DNA from: Hydractinia symbiolongicarpus
Lineage: Eukaryota; Cnidaria; Hydrozoa; Anthoathecata; Hydractiniidae
NCBI RefSeq assembly: GCF_029227915.1
Contig: NC_079875.1
Location: forward strand, 310,001-374,000
Length of the DNA stretch: 64,000 nt
Direction: 5' to 3'
Within the stretch, counting starts at the first letter, position 1, and every line of letters begins with the position of its first letter. A program made the translations under genes and the position numbers. This document shows, one piece after another, positions 48,404 to 59,905 of the stretch. The notes beneath the pieces are model-generated. The model was not told the DNA's origin. It did no database searches and saw only the letters and a program-made list of their open reading frames with translations.

Positions 48404-49823
48404 TTTAAAAAATCGTTCGGGAAATGAGTTTACTCCCTGGGTACTTTCTTTGTATACTTTTAACTATACGGGCCGAGTCTGGGATTTACGGGAAATCTCA
48501 GGTTTTCGTTTGCCGGCGATTAAACTTCTTTTATTCAGCGTCTCATCAAAAATGAATACATTTTTGAAAACTACAAGTCTCATGCGATTTAGTGGTGAAA
48601 AGATAATTTAAAAAATCGTTCTGGAAATGAGTTTACTCACAGGGTACTTTCTTTGTATACATTCGACTGTACGGGACAAGCCCGGGATTTACGGGAAATC
48701 GCGGATTTTCGTTTGCCAGCGATTAAACCTCTTTCATTAAGCGTCTCATTAAAAATGAAAACATTTTTGAAAACTGCAAGTCTCATTCGTTCTAGTGGTG
48801 CAGAAATAATTTGAAAAATCGTTCGGGAAATGAGTTTACTCCCTGGGTACTTTCTTTTTATACTTTTGACTATACGGGCCGAGTCCGGGAGTTACGGGAA
48901 GTCGCGGGTTTTCATTTGCCGGCGATTAAACTTCTTTTATTCAGCGTCTCATCAAAAATGAAAATATTTTTAAAAACTACAAGTCTCATGGGCTTTAGTG
49001 GTGAAATTATAATTTAAAAAATCGTTTGGGATATGAGTTTACTCCCTGGGTACTTTTTTGTATACTTTTGTCTTTACAGGCCGAGTCCGGGATTTACAGG
49101 AAATCGCAGGTTTTCGTTTGCCGGCGAATAAACTTCTTTTATTCAGCGTCTCATCAAAAATGAAAACATTTTTGAAAACTACAAGTCTCATGCGTTTTAG
49201 TGGTGAAAAAGTAATTTAAAAAATCGTTCGGGAAATGAGTTTACTCCCTGGGTACTTTCTTTGTATACTTTTGACTATACGGGCCGAGTCCAGGGTTTAC
49301 GTGAAATGGCGGGTTTTCGTTTGCCGGCGATTAAACTTCTTTTATTCAGAGTCTCATCAAAAATGAAAACATTTTTAAAAACTACAAGTCTAATGGGCTT
49401 TAGCGGTGAAATAATAATTTAAAAAATCGTTCGGGAAATGAGTTTACTCCCTGGGTACTATCTTTGTATACTTTTGACTATACAGGAAAAGCCCGGGATT
49501 TACGGGAAATCGCGGGTTTTCGTTTGCAGGCAATTAAACCTCTTTCATTAAGCGTCTCATTAAAAATGAAAACATTTTTGAAAACTACAAGTCTCATTCG
49601 TTCTAGTGGTGCAGAAATAATTTGAAAAATCGTTCGGGAAATGAGTTTACTCACAGGGTACTTTCTTTGAATACATTCGACTATACGGGACAAGCCCGGG
49701 ATTTACGGGAAATCGCGGGTTTTCGTTTGCCGGAGATTAAGCCTCTTTCATTAAGCGTCTCAATAAAAATGAAAACATTTTTGAAAACTACAAGTCTCAT
49801 GGGCTTTAGTGGTGAAATAATAA
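48404..49823 (+). repeat. HOR series unit 2 (7-mer, 1420 bp)
   Basis: It opens like unit 1 and then includes an additional D (near 49217) and a B near 49620 with an F-type start. F at 48810 has ATATTTTTAAAAAC. Confidence 0.87.
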
Positions 49824-51243
49824 TTTAAAAAATCGTTCGGGAAATGAGTTTACTCCCTGGGTACTTTCTTTGTATACTTTTAACTATACGGGCCGAGTCT
49901 GGGATTTACGGGAAATCTCAGGTTTTCGTTTGCCGGCGATTAAACTTCTTTTATTCAGCGTCTCATCAAAAATGAATACATTTTTAAAAACTACAAGTCT
50001 CATGCGATTTAGTGGTGAAAAGATAATTTAAAAAATCGTTCTGGAAATGAGTTTACTCACAGGGTACTTTCTTTGTTTACATTCGACTATACGGGACAAG
50101 CCCGGGATTTACGTGAAATCGCGGATTTTCGTTTGCCGGCGATTAAACCTCTTTCATTAAGCGTCTCATTAAAAATGAAAACATTTTTGAAAACTGCAAG
50201 TCTCATTCGTTCTAGTGGTGCAGAAATAATTTGAAAAATCGTTCGGGAAATGAGTTTACTCTCTGGGTACTTTCTTTTTATACTTTTGACTATACGGGCC
50301 GAGTCCGGGAGTTACGGGAAGTCGCGGGTTTTCATTTGCCGGCGATTAAACTTCTTTTATTCAGCGTCTCATCAAAAATGAAAATATTTTTAAAAACTAC
50401 AAGTCTCATGGGCTTTAGTGGTGAAATTATAATTTAAAAAATCGTTCGGGATATGAGTTTACTCCCTGGGTACTTTTTTGTATACTTTTGTCTTTACAGG
50501 CCGAGTCCGGGATTTACAGGAAATTGCAGGTTTTCGTTTGCCGGCGAATAAACTTCTTTTATTCAGCGTCTCATCAAAAATGAAAACATTTTTGAAAACT
50601 ACAAGTCTCATGCGTTTTAGTGGTGAAAAAGTAATTTAAAAAATCGATCGGGAAATGAGTTTACTCCCTGGGTACTTTCTTTGTATACTTTTGACTATAC
50701 GGGCCGAGTCCAGGGTTTACGTGAAATGGCGGGTTTTCGTTTGCCGGCGATTAAACTTCTTTTATTCAGAGTCTCATCAAAAATGAAAACATTTTTAAAA
50801 ACTACAAGTCCTATGGGCTTTAGCGGTGAAATAATAATTTAAAAAATCGTTCGGGAAATGAGTTTACTCCCTGGGTACTATCTTTGTATACTTTTGACTT
50901 TACGGGCCGAGTCTGGGATTTACAGAAAATCGCAGGTTTTCGTTTGCCGGCGATTAAACTTCTTTTATTCAGCGTCTCATCAAAAATGAAAACATTTGTG
51001 AAAACTACAAGTCTCATGCGATTTAGTGGTGAAAAGATAATTTAAAAAATCGTTCTGGAAATGAGTTTACTCACAGGGTACTTTCTTTGTATGCATTCGA
51101 CTATACGGGACAAGCCCGGGATTTACGGGAAATCGCGGTTTTTCGTTTGCAGGCAATTAAACCTCTTTCATTAAGCGTCTCATTAAAAATGAAAACATTT
51201 TTGAAAACTACAAGTCTCATTCGTTCTAGTGGTGCAGAAATAA
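49824..51243 (+). repeat. HOR series unit 3 (7-mer, 1420 bp)
   Basis: Matches unit 2 at offset 1420 for its first five monomers. It then carries an E'-type monomer (TACTATCTTTG with GACTTTACGGG) and a B with TATGCATTCG in place of the unit 2 ending. Confidence 0.86.
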
Positions 51244-52662
51244 TTTGAAAAATCGTTCGGGAAATGAGTTTACTCCCTGGGTACTTCCTTTGTATACTTT
51301 TAACTATACGGGCCGAGTCTGGGATTTACGGTAAATCTCAGGTTTTCGTTTGCCGGCGATTAAACTTCTTTTATTCAGCGTCTCATCAAAAATGAATACA
51401 TTTTTGAAAACTACAAGTCTCATGCGATTTAGTGGTGAAAAGATAATTTAAAAAATCGTTCTGGAAATGAGTTTACTCACAGGGTACTTTCTTTGTATAC
51501 ATTCGACTATACGGGACAAGCCCGGGATTTACGGGAAATCGCGGATTTTCGTTTGCCGGCGATTAAACCTCTTTCAGTAAGCGTCTCATTAAAAATGAAA
51601 ACATTTTTGAAAACTGCAAGTCTCATTCGTTCTAGTGGTGCAGAAATAATTTAAAAAATCGTTCGGGATATGAGTTTACTCCCTGGGTACTTTTTTGTAT
51701 ACTTTTGTCTTTACAGGCCGAGTCCGGGATTTACAGGAAATCGCAGGTTTTCGTTTGCCGGCGAATAAACTTCTTTTATTCAGCGTCTCATCAAAAATGA
51801 AAACATTTTTGAAAACTACAAGTCTCATGCGTTTTAGTGGTGAAAAAGTAATTTAAAAAATCGTTCGGGAAATGAGTTTACTCCCTGGGTACTTTCTTTG
51901 TATACTTTTGACTATACGGGCCGAGTCCAGGGTTTACGTGAAATGGCGGGTTTTCGTTTGCCGGCGATTAAACTTCTTTTATTCAGCGTCTCATCAAAAA
52001 TGAAAATATTTTTAAAAACTACAAGTCTCATGGGCTTTAGTGGTGAAATTATAATTTAAAAAATCGTTCGGGATATGAGTTTACTCCCTGGGTACTTTTT
52101 TGTATACTTTTGTCTTTACAGGCCGAGTCCAGGATTTACAGGAAATCGCAGGTTTTCGTTTGCCGGCGAATAAACTTCTTTTATTCAGCGTCTCATCAAA
52201 AATGAAAACATTTTTGAAAACTACAAGTCTCATGCGTTTTAGTGGTGAAAAAGTAATTTAAAAAATCGTTCGGGAAATGGGTTTACTCCCTGGGTACTTT
52301 CTTTGTATACTTTTGTCTTTACAGGCCGAGTCCGGGATTTACAGGAAATCGCAGGTTTTCGTTTGCCGGCGATTAAACTTCTTTTATTCAGCGTCTCATC
52401 AAAAATGAATACATTTTTGAAAACTACAAGTCTCATGCGATTTAGTGGTGAAAAGATAATTTAAAAAATCGTTCTGGAAATGAGTTTACTCACAGGGTAC
52501 TTTCTTTGTATACATTCGACTATACGGGACAAGCCCGGGACTTACGGGAAATCGCGGATTTTCGTTTGCCGGCGATTAAACCTCTTTCATTAAGCGTCTC
52601 ATTAAAAATGAAAACATTTTTGAAAACTACAAGTCTCATTCGTTCTAGTGGTGCAGAAATAA
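51244..52662 (+). repeat. HOR series unit 4 (7-mer, 1419 bp)
   Basis: Opens with GGGTACTTCCTTTG and TTACGGTAAATCTC, both shared with unit 5. Two 202-bp C monomers give 7 x 203 minus 2. The C near 52.06 kb has GAGTCCAGGATTTACAGG and the next monomer has GGGAAATGGGTTTAC; both are repeated exactly in unit 5. Confidence 0.9.
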
Positions 52663-54081
52663 TTTGAAAAATCGTTCGGGAAATGAGTTTACTCCCTGGG
52701 TACTTCCTTTGTATACTTTTAACTATACGGGCCGAGTCTGGGATTTACGGTAAATCTCAGGTTTTCGTTTGCCGGCGATGAAACTTCTTTTATTCAGCGT
52801 CTCATCAAAAATGAATACATTTTTGAAAACTACAAGTCTCATGCGATTTAGTGGTGAAAAGATAATTTAAAAAATCGTTCTGGAAATGAGTTTACTCACA
52901 GGGTACTTTCTTTGTATACATTCGACTATACGGGACAACCCCGGGATTTACGGGAAATCGCGGATTTTCGTTTGCCGGCGATTAAACCTCTTTCATTAAG
53001 CGTATCATTAAAAATGAAAACATTTTTGAAAACTGCAAGTCTCATTCGTTCTAGTGGTGCAGAAATAATTTAAAAAATCGTTCGGGATATGAGTTTACTC
53101 CCTGGGTACTTTTTTGTATACTTTTGTCTTTACAGGCCGAGTCCGGGATTTACAGGAAATCGCAGGTTTTCGTTTGCCGGCGAATAAACTTCTTTTATTC
53201 AGCGTCTCATCAAAAATGAAAACATTTTTGAAAACTACAAGTCTCATGCGTTTTAGTGGTGAAAAAGTAATTTAAAAAATCGTTCGGGAAATGAGTTTAC
53301 TCCCTGGGTACTTTCTTTGTATACTTTTGACTATACGGGCCGAGTCCAGGGTTTACGTGAAATGGCGGGTTTTCGTTTGCCGGCGATTAAACTTCTTTTA
53401 TTCAGCGTCTCATCAAAAATGAAAATATTTTTAAAAACTACAAGTCTCATGGGCTTTAGTGGTGAAATTATAATTTAAAAAATCGTTCGGGATATGAGTT
53501 TACTCCCTGGGTACTTTTTTGTATACTTTTGTCTTTACAGGCCGAGTCCAGGATTTACAGGAAATCGCAGGTTTTCGTTTGCCGGCGAATAAACTTCTTT
53601 TATTCAGCGTCTCATCAAAAATGAAAACATTTTTGAAAACTACAAGTCTCATGCGTTTTAGTGGTGAAAAAGTAATTTAAAAAATCGTTCGGGAAATGGG
53701 TTTACTCCCTGGGTACTTTCTTTGTATACTTTTGTCTTTACAGGCCGAGTCCGGGATTTACAGGAAATCGCAGGTTTTCGTTTGCCGGCGATTAAACTTC
53801 TTTTATTCAGCGTCTCATCAAAAACGAATACATTTTTGAAAACTACAAGTCTCATGCGATTTAGTGGTGAAAAGATAATTTAAAAAATCGTTCTGGAAAT
53901 GAGTTTACTCACAGGGTACTTTCTTTGTATACATTCGACTATACGGGACAAGCCCGGGATTTACGGGAAATCGCGGATTTTCGTTTGCCGGCGATTAAAC
54001 CTCTTTCATTAAGCGTCTCATCAAAAATCAAAACATTTTTGAAAACTGCAAGTCTCATTCGTTCTAGTGGTGCAGAAATAA
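52663..54081 (+). repeat. HOR series unit 5 (7-mer, 1419 bp)
   Basis: Near-identical to unit 4 at offset 1419. Differences seen by eye include GGCGATGAAACTTC near 52777, GACAACCCCGGG near 52936, AAAACGAATAC near 53822 and TCTCATCAAAAATCAAAAC near 54016. Confidence 0.9.
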
Positions 54082-54689
54082 TTTGAAAAATCGTTCGGGA
54101 AATGAGTTTACTCCCTGGGTACTTTCTTTCTATACTTTTGACTATACAGGCCGAGTCCGGGAGTTACGGGAAGTCGCGGGTTTTCATTTGCCGGCGATTA
54201 AACTTCTTTTATTCAGCGTCTCATCAAAAATGAAAATATTTTTAAAAACTACAAGTCTCATGGGCTTTAGTGGTGAAATTATAATTTAAAAAATCGTTCG
54301 GGATATGAGTTTACTCCCTGGGTACTTTTTTGTATACTTTTGTCTTTACAGGCCGAGTCCGGGATTTACAGGAAATCGCTGGTTTTCGTTTGCCGGCGAA
54401 TAAACTTCTTTTATTCAGCGTCTCATCAAAAATGAAAACATTTTTGAAAACTACAAGTCTCATGCGTTTTAGTGGTGAAAAAGTAATTTAAAAAATCGTT
54501 CGGGAAATGAGTTTACTCCCTGGGTACTTTCTTTGTATACTTTTGACTATACGGGCCGAGTCCAGGGTTTACGTGAAATGGCGGGTTTTCGTTTGCCGGC
54601 GATTAAACTTCTTTTATTCAGAGTCTCATCAAAAATGAAAACATTTTTAAAAACTACAAGTCTCATGGGCTTTAGCGGTGAAATAATAA
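54082..54689 (+). repeat. F, C, D link monomers
   Basis: F with TTTCTATAC and ACTATACAGGCC, C (202 bp) with CGCTGGTTTTCG, and D with TTCAGAGTCTC. The F-C-D order is the same as in units 2 and 3 to the left. Confidence 0.82.
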
Positions 54690-56484
54690 TTTAAAAAATC
54701 GTTCGGGAAATGAGTTTACTCCGTGGGTACTATCTTTGTATACTTTTGACTTTACGGGCCGAGTCTGGGATTTACAGGAAATCGCAGGTTTTCGTTTGCC
54801 GGCGATTAAACTTCTTTTATTCAGCGTCTCATCAAAAATGAAAACATTTGTGAAAACTACAAGTCTCATGCGATTTAGTGGTGAAAAGATAATTTAAAAA
54901 ATCGTTCTGGAAATGAGTTTACTCACAGGGTACTTTCTTTGTATGCATTCGACTATACGGGACAAGCCCGGGATTTACGGGAAATCGCGGGTTTTCGTTT
55001 GCAGGCAATTAAACCTCTTTCATTGAGCGTCTCATTAAAAATGAAAACATTTTTGAAAACTACAAGTCTCAATCGTTCTAGTGGTGCAGAAATAATTTAA
55101 AAAATCGTTCGGGAAATGAGTTTACTCCCTGGGTACTTTCTTTGTATACTTTTGACTAGACGGGCCGAGTCCGGGAGTTACGGGAAGTCACGGGTTTTCG
55201 TTTGCCGGCGATTAAACTTCTTTTATTCAGCGTCTCATCAAAAATGAAAACATTTTTAAAAACTAAAAGTCTCATGGGCTTTAGTGGTGAAATAATAATT
55301 TAAAAAATTGTTCGGGAAATGAGTTTACTCCCTGGGTACTATCTTTGTATACTTTTGACTTTACGGGCCGAGTGTGGGATTTACAGGAAATCGCAGGTTT
55401 TCGTTTGCCGGCGATTAAACTTCTTTTATTCAGCGTCTCATCAAAAATGAAAACATTTGTGAAAACTACAAGTCTCATGCGATTTAGTGGTGAAAAGATA
55501 ATTTAAAAAATCGTTCTGGAAATGAGTTTACTCACAGGGTACTTTCTTTGTATGCATTCGACTATACGGGACAAGCCCGGGATTTACGGGAAATCGCGGG
55601 TTTTCGTTTGCAGGCAATTAAACCTCTTTCATTAAGCGTCTCATTAAAAATGAAAACAATTTTGAAAACTACAAGTCTCATTCGTTCTAGTGGTGCAGAA
55701 ATAATTTGAAAAATCGTTCGGGAAATGAGTTTACTCCCTGGGTACTTTCTTTGTATACTTTTGACTAGACGGGCCGAGTCCGGGAGTTACGGGAAGTCAC
55801 GGGTTTTCGTTTGCCGGCGATTAAACTTCTTTTATTCAGCGTCTCATCAAAAATGAAAACATTTTTAAAAACTAAAAGTCTCATGGGCTTTAGTGGTGAA
55901 ATAATAATTTAAAAAATCGTTTGGAAAATGAGTTTACTCACTGGGTACTATCTTTGTATACTTTTGACTTTACGGGCCGAGTCTGGGATTTACAGGAAAT
56001 CGCAGGTTTTCGTTTGCCGGCGATTAAACTTCTTTTATTCAGCGTCTCATCAAAAATGAAAACATTTGTGAAAACTACAAGTCTCATGCGATTTAGTGGT
56101 GAAAAGATGATTTAAAAAATCGTTCTGGAAATGAGTTTACTCACAGGGTACTTTCTTTGTATGCGTTCGACTATACGGGACAAGCCCGGGATTTACGGGA
56201 AATCGCGGGTTTTCGTTTGCAGGCAATTAAACCTTTTTCATTAAGCGTCTCATTAAAAATGAAAACATTTTTGAAAACTACAAGTCTCATTCGTTCTAGT
56301 GGTGCAGAAATAATTTGAAAAATCGTTCGGAAAATGAGTTACTAGACGGGCCGAGTCCGGGAGTTACGGGAAGTCACGGGTTTTCGTTTGCCGGCGATTA
56401 AACTTCTTTTATTCAGCGTCTCATCAAAAATGAAAACATTTTTAAAAACTAAAAGTCTCATGGGCTTTAGTGGTGAAATAAAAA
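54690..56484 (+). repeat. Triple E'-B-F module, copy 1
   Basis: Three trimers start at 54690, 55299 and 55908, each E' (TACTATCTTTG, GACTTTACGGGCC, AAACATTTGTGAAAAC), B (GTATGCATTCG or GTATGCGTTCG, TTTGCAGGCAATTAAACC) and F (GACTAGACGGGCC, GAAGTCACGGG, CTAAAAGTCTC). The first E' has CTCCGTGGGTAC, found again at 58111. The last F is truncated (56314-56484). The module is followed by the A' marker monomer. Confidence 0.88.
56314..56484 (+). repeat. Truncated F monomer (171 bp, 32-bp deletion)
   Basis: AAAATGAGTT runs straight into ACTAGACGGG. Relative to its homologue at about 59703, 32 bases from TACTCCCTGG to CTTTTG are missing. The trinucleotide ACT lies at both breakpoints, compatible with a short-homology deletion. 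The homologous F in the other two modules is intact, so the loss is private to this copy. Confidence 0.92.
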
Positions 56485-57497
56485 TTTAAAAAATCGTTCG
56501 GGAAATGAGTTTACTCCATGGGTACTTTCTTTGTATACTCTTGACTATACGGGCCGAGTCTGGGAGTTACGGGAAGTCGCGGGTTTTCATTTGCCGGCGA
56601 TTAAACTTCTTTTATTCAGCGTCTCATCAAAAATGAAAATATTTTTAAAAACTACAAGTCTCATGGGCTTTAGTGGTGAAATTATAATTTAAAAAATCGT
56701 TCGGGATATGAGTTTACTCCCTGGGTACTTTTTTGTATACTTTTGTCTTTACAGGCCGAGTCCGGGATTTACAGGAAATCGCAGGTTTTCGTTTGCCGGC
56801 GAATAAACTTCTTTTATTCAGCGTCTCATCAAAAATGAAAACATTTTTGAAAACTACAAGTCTCATGCGTTTTAGTGGTGAAAAAGTAATTTAAAAAATC
56901 GTTCGGGAAATGAGTTTACTCCCTGGGTACTTTCTTTGTATACTTTTGACTATACGGGCCGAGTCCAGGGTTTACGTGAAATGGCGGGTTTTCGTTTGCC
57001 GGCGATTAAACTTCTTTTATTCAGCGTCTCATCAAAAATGAAAATATTTTTAAAAACTACAAGTCTCATGGGCTTTAGTGGTGAAATTATAATTTAAAAA
57101 ATCGTTCGGGATATGAGTTTACTCCCTGGGTACTTTTTTGTATACTTTTGTCTTTACAGGCCGAGTCCGGGATTTACAGGAAATTGCAGGTTTTCGTTTG
57201 CCGGCGAATAAACTTCTTTTATTCAGCGTCTCATCAAAAATGAAAACATTTTTGAAAACTACAAGTCTCATGCGTTTTAGTGGTGAAAAAGTAATTTAAA
57301 AAATCGTTCGGGAAATGAGTTTACTCCCTGGGTACTTTCTTTGTATACTTTTGTCTTTACAGGCCGAGTCCGGGATTTACAGGAAATCGCAGGTTTTCGT
57401 TTGCCGGCGAATAAACTTCTTTTATTCAGCGTCTCATCAAAAATGAAAACATTTTTGAAAACTACAAGTCTCATGCGTTTTAGTGGTGAAAAAGTAA

Positions 57498-57673
57498 TTT
57501 AAAAAATCGTTCGGGAAATGAGTTTACTCCCTGGGTACTTTCTTTGTATACTTTTGTCTTTACAGGCCGAGTCCGGGATTTACAGGAAATCGCTGGTTTT
57601 CGTTTGCCGGCGAATAAACTTCTTTTATTTTGAAAAACTACAAGTCTCATTCGTTCTAGTGGTGCAGAAATAA
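57498..57673 (+). repeat. Truncated C monomer (176 bp, 27-bp deletion)
   Basis: CTTCTTTTATTT runs into TGAAAAACTAC, so the CAGCGTCTCATC segment and most of the left dyad arm are lost. Start-to-start distance is 176. The monomer then ends with a B-type tail (CATTCGTTCTAG, GGTGCAGAAATAA), so a type switch and a deletion coincide. Confidence 0.9.
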
Positions 57674-57752
57674 TTTGAAAAATCGTTCGGGAAATGAGTT
57701 TACTCCCTGGGTACTTTTTTTGTATACTTTTGACTTTACAGGCCGAGTCCGG

Positions 57753-57767
57753 GATTTACGGGAAATC
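57753..57767. other. Second small dyad GATTT-ACGGG-AAATC, example copy
   Basis: A perfect 5-bp inverted repeat around a 5-nt loop in the GC-rich half of most C and B and many other A-family monomers. It is lost in D (GTTTACGGGAAATGG), F (GAGTTACGGGAAGTC) and broken in E (AAATCTC keeps it, but D and F do not). It is weaker than the AT-rich dyad. Confidence 0.6.
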
Positions 57768-57815
57768 GCAGGTTTTCGTTTGCCGGTGATTAAACTTCTT
57801 TTATTCAGCGTCTCA

Positions 57816-57837
57816 TCAAAAATGAAAACATTTTTGA
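57816..57837. other. Perfect dyad inside the monomer (9-bp arms, 4-nt loop), example copy
   Basis: The core CAAAAATG-AAAA-CATTTTTG, extended by one T/A pair on the outside, is a perfect inverted repeat. It sits at the same place in nearly every monomer. The TTTTTAAAAAC subtypes lose the outer pairs but keep seven; B copies with CATTTTGG keep six; E copies keep the arms with an AATA loop; B copies with AAACAGTTTTG break it. Inverted repeats able to extrude are a recurring property of centromeric satellites; any role here is inference. Confidence 0.85.
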
Positions 57838-58079
57838 AAACTACAAGTCTCATGCGTTTTAGTGGTGAAAAAGTAATTTAAAAAATCGTTCGGGAAATGA
57901 GTTTACTCCCTGGGTACTTTCTTTGTATACTTTTGACTATACGGGCCGAGTCCAGGGTTTACGTGAAATGGCGGGTTTTCGTTTGCCGGTGATTAAACTT
58001 CTTTTATTCAGAGTCTCATCAAAAATGAAAACATTTTTAAAAACTACAAGTCTCATGGGCTTTAGCGGTGAAATAATAA

Positions 58080-59905
58080 TTTAAAAAATCGTTCGGGAAA
58101 TGAGTTTACTCCGTGGGTACTATCTTTGTATACTTTTGACTTTACGGGCCGAGTCTGGGATTTACAGGAAATCGCAGGTTTTCGTTTGCCGGCGATTAAA
58201 CTTCTTTTATTCAGCGTCTCATCAAAAATGAAAACATTTGTGAAAACTACAAGTCTCATGCGATTTAGTGGTGAAAAGATAATTTAAAAAATCGTTCTGG
58301 AAATGAGTTTACTCACAGGGTACTTTCTTTGTATGCATTCGACTATACGGGACAAGCCCGGGATTTACGGGAAATCGCGGGTTTTCGTTTGCAGGCAATT
58401 AAACCTCTTTCATTAACCGTCTCATTAAAAATGAAAACATTTTTGAAAACTACAAGTCTCATTCGTTCTAGTGGTGCAGAAATAATTTGAAAAATCGTTC
58501 GGGAAATGAGTTTACTCCCTGGGTACTTTCTTTGTATACTTTTGACTAGACGGGCCGAGTCCGGGAGTTACGGGAAGTCACGGGTTTTCGTTTGCCGGCG
58601 ATTAAACTTCTTTTATTCAGCGTCTCATCAAAAATGAAAACATTTTTAAAAACTAAAAGTCTCATGGGCTTTAGTGGTGAAATAATAATTTAAAAAATCG
58701 TTCGGGAAATGAGTTTACTCCCTGGGTACTATCTTTGTATACTTTTGACTTTACGGGCCGAGTCTGGGATTTACAGGAAATCGCAGGTTTTCGTTTGCCG
58801 GCGATTAAACTTCTTTTATTCAGCGTCTCATCAAAAATGAAAACATTTGTGAAAACTACAAGTCTCATGCGATTTAGTGGTGAAAAGATAATTTAAAAAA
58901 TCGTTCTGGAAATGAGTTTACTCACAGGGTACCTTCTTTGTATGCATTCGACTATACGGGACAAGCCCGGGATTTACGGGAAATCGCGGGTTTTCGTTTG
59001 CAGGCAATTAAACCTCTTTCATTAAGCGTCTCATTAAAAATGAAAACAATTTTGAAAACTACAAGTCTCATTCGTTCTAGTGGTGCAGAAATAATTTGAA
59101 AAATCGTTCGGGAAATGAGTTTACTCCCTGGGTACTTTCTTTGTATACTTTTGACTAGACGGGCCGAGTCCGGGAGTTACGGGAAGTCACGGGTTTTCGT
59201 TTGCCGGCGATTAAACTTCTTTTATTCAGCGTCTCATCAAAAATGAAAACATTTTTAAAAACTAAAAGTCTCATGGGCTTTAGTGGTGAAATAATAATTT
59301 AAAAAATCGTTCGGAAAATGAGTTTACTCACTGGGTACTATCTTTGTATACTTTTGACTTTACGGGCCGAGTCTGGGATTTACAGGAAATCGCAGGTTTT
59401 CGTTTGCCGGCGATTAAACTTCTTTTATTCAGCGTCTCATCAAAAATGAAAACATTTGTGAAAACTATAAGTCTCATGCGATTTAGTGGTGAAAAGAAGA
59501 TTTAAAAAATCGTTCTGGAAATGAGTTTACTCACAGGGTACTTTCTTTGTATGCGTTCGACTATACGGGACAAGCCCGGGATTTACGGGAAATCGCGGGT
59601 TTTCGTTTGCAGGCAATTAAACCTTTTTCATTAAGCGTCTCATTAAAATGAAAACATTTTTGAAAACTACAAGTCTCATTCGTTCTAGTGGTGCAGGAAT
59701 AATTTGAAAAATCGTTCGGAAAATGAGTTTACTCCCTGGGTACTTTCTTTGTATACTTTTGACTAGACGGGCCAAGTCCGGGAGTTACGGGAAGTCACGG
59801 GTTTTCGTTTGCCGGCGATTAAACTTCTTTTATTCAGCGTCTCATCAAAAATGAAAACATTTTTAAAAACTAAAAGTCTCATGGGCTTTAATGGTGAAAT
59901 AAAAA
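58080..59905 (+). repeat. Triple E'-B-F module, copy 2
   Basis: Trimers start at 58080, 58689 and 59298, matching copy 1 at offset 3390. Shared rare states include CTCCGTGGGTAC, GGTGAAAAGATGATTT or GAAGATTT at the last E'-B join, and GTATGCGTTCG in the third B. The last F is full length here. Confidence 0.88.

Larger units (their letters stand above)
56485..58079 (+). repeat. A'/F hybrid followed by C, D and C monomers
   Basis: The monomer at 56485 begins as A' (CTCCATGGGTAC, TATACTCTTGAC) and becomes F from TCTGGGAGTTACGGGAAGTC, with ATATTTTTAAAAAC. It is followed by C, D, F-like/D, C, three C-type copies, one truncated monomer (57498), one C/F-start monomer (57674) and D (about 57877). Confidence 0.78.
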
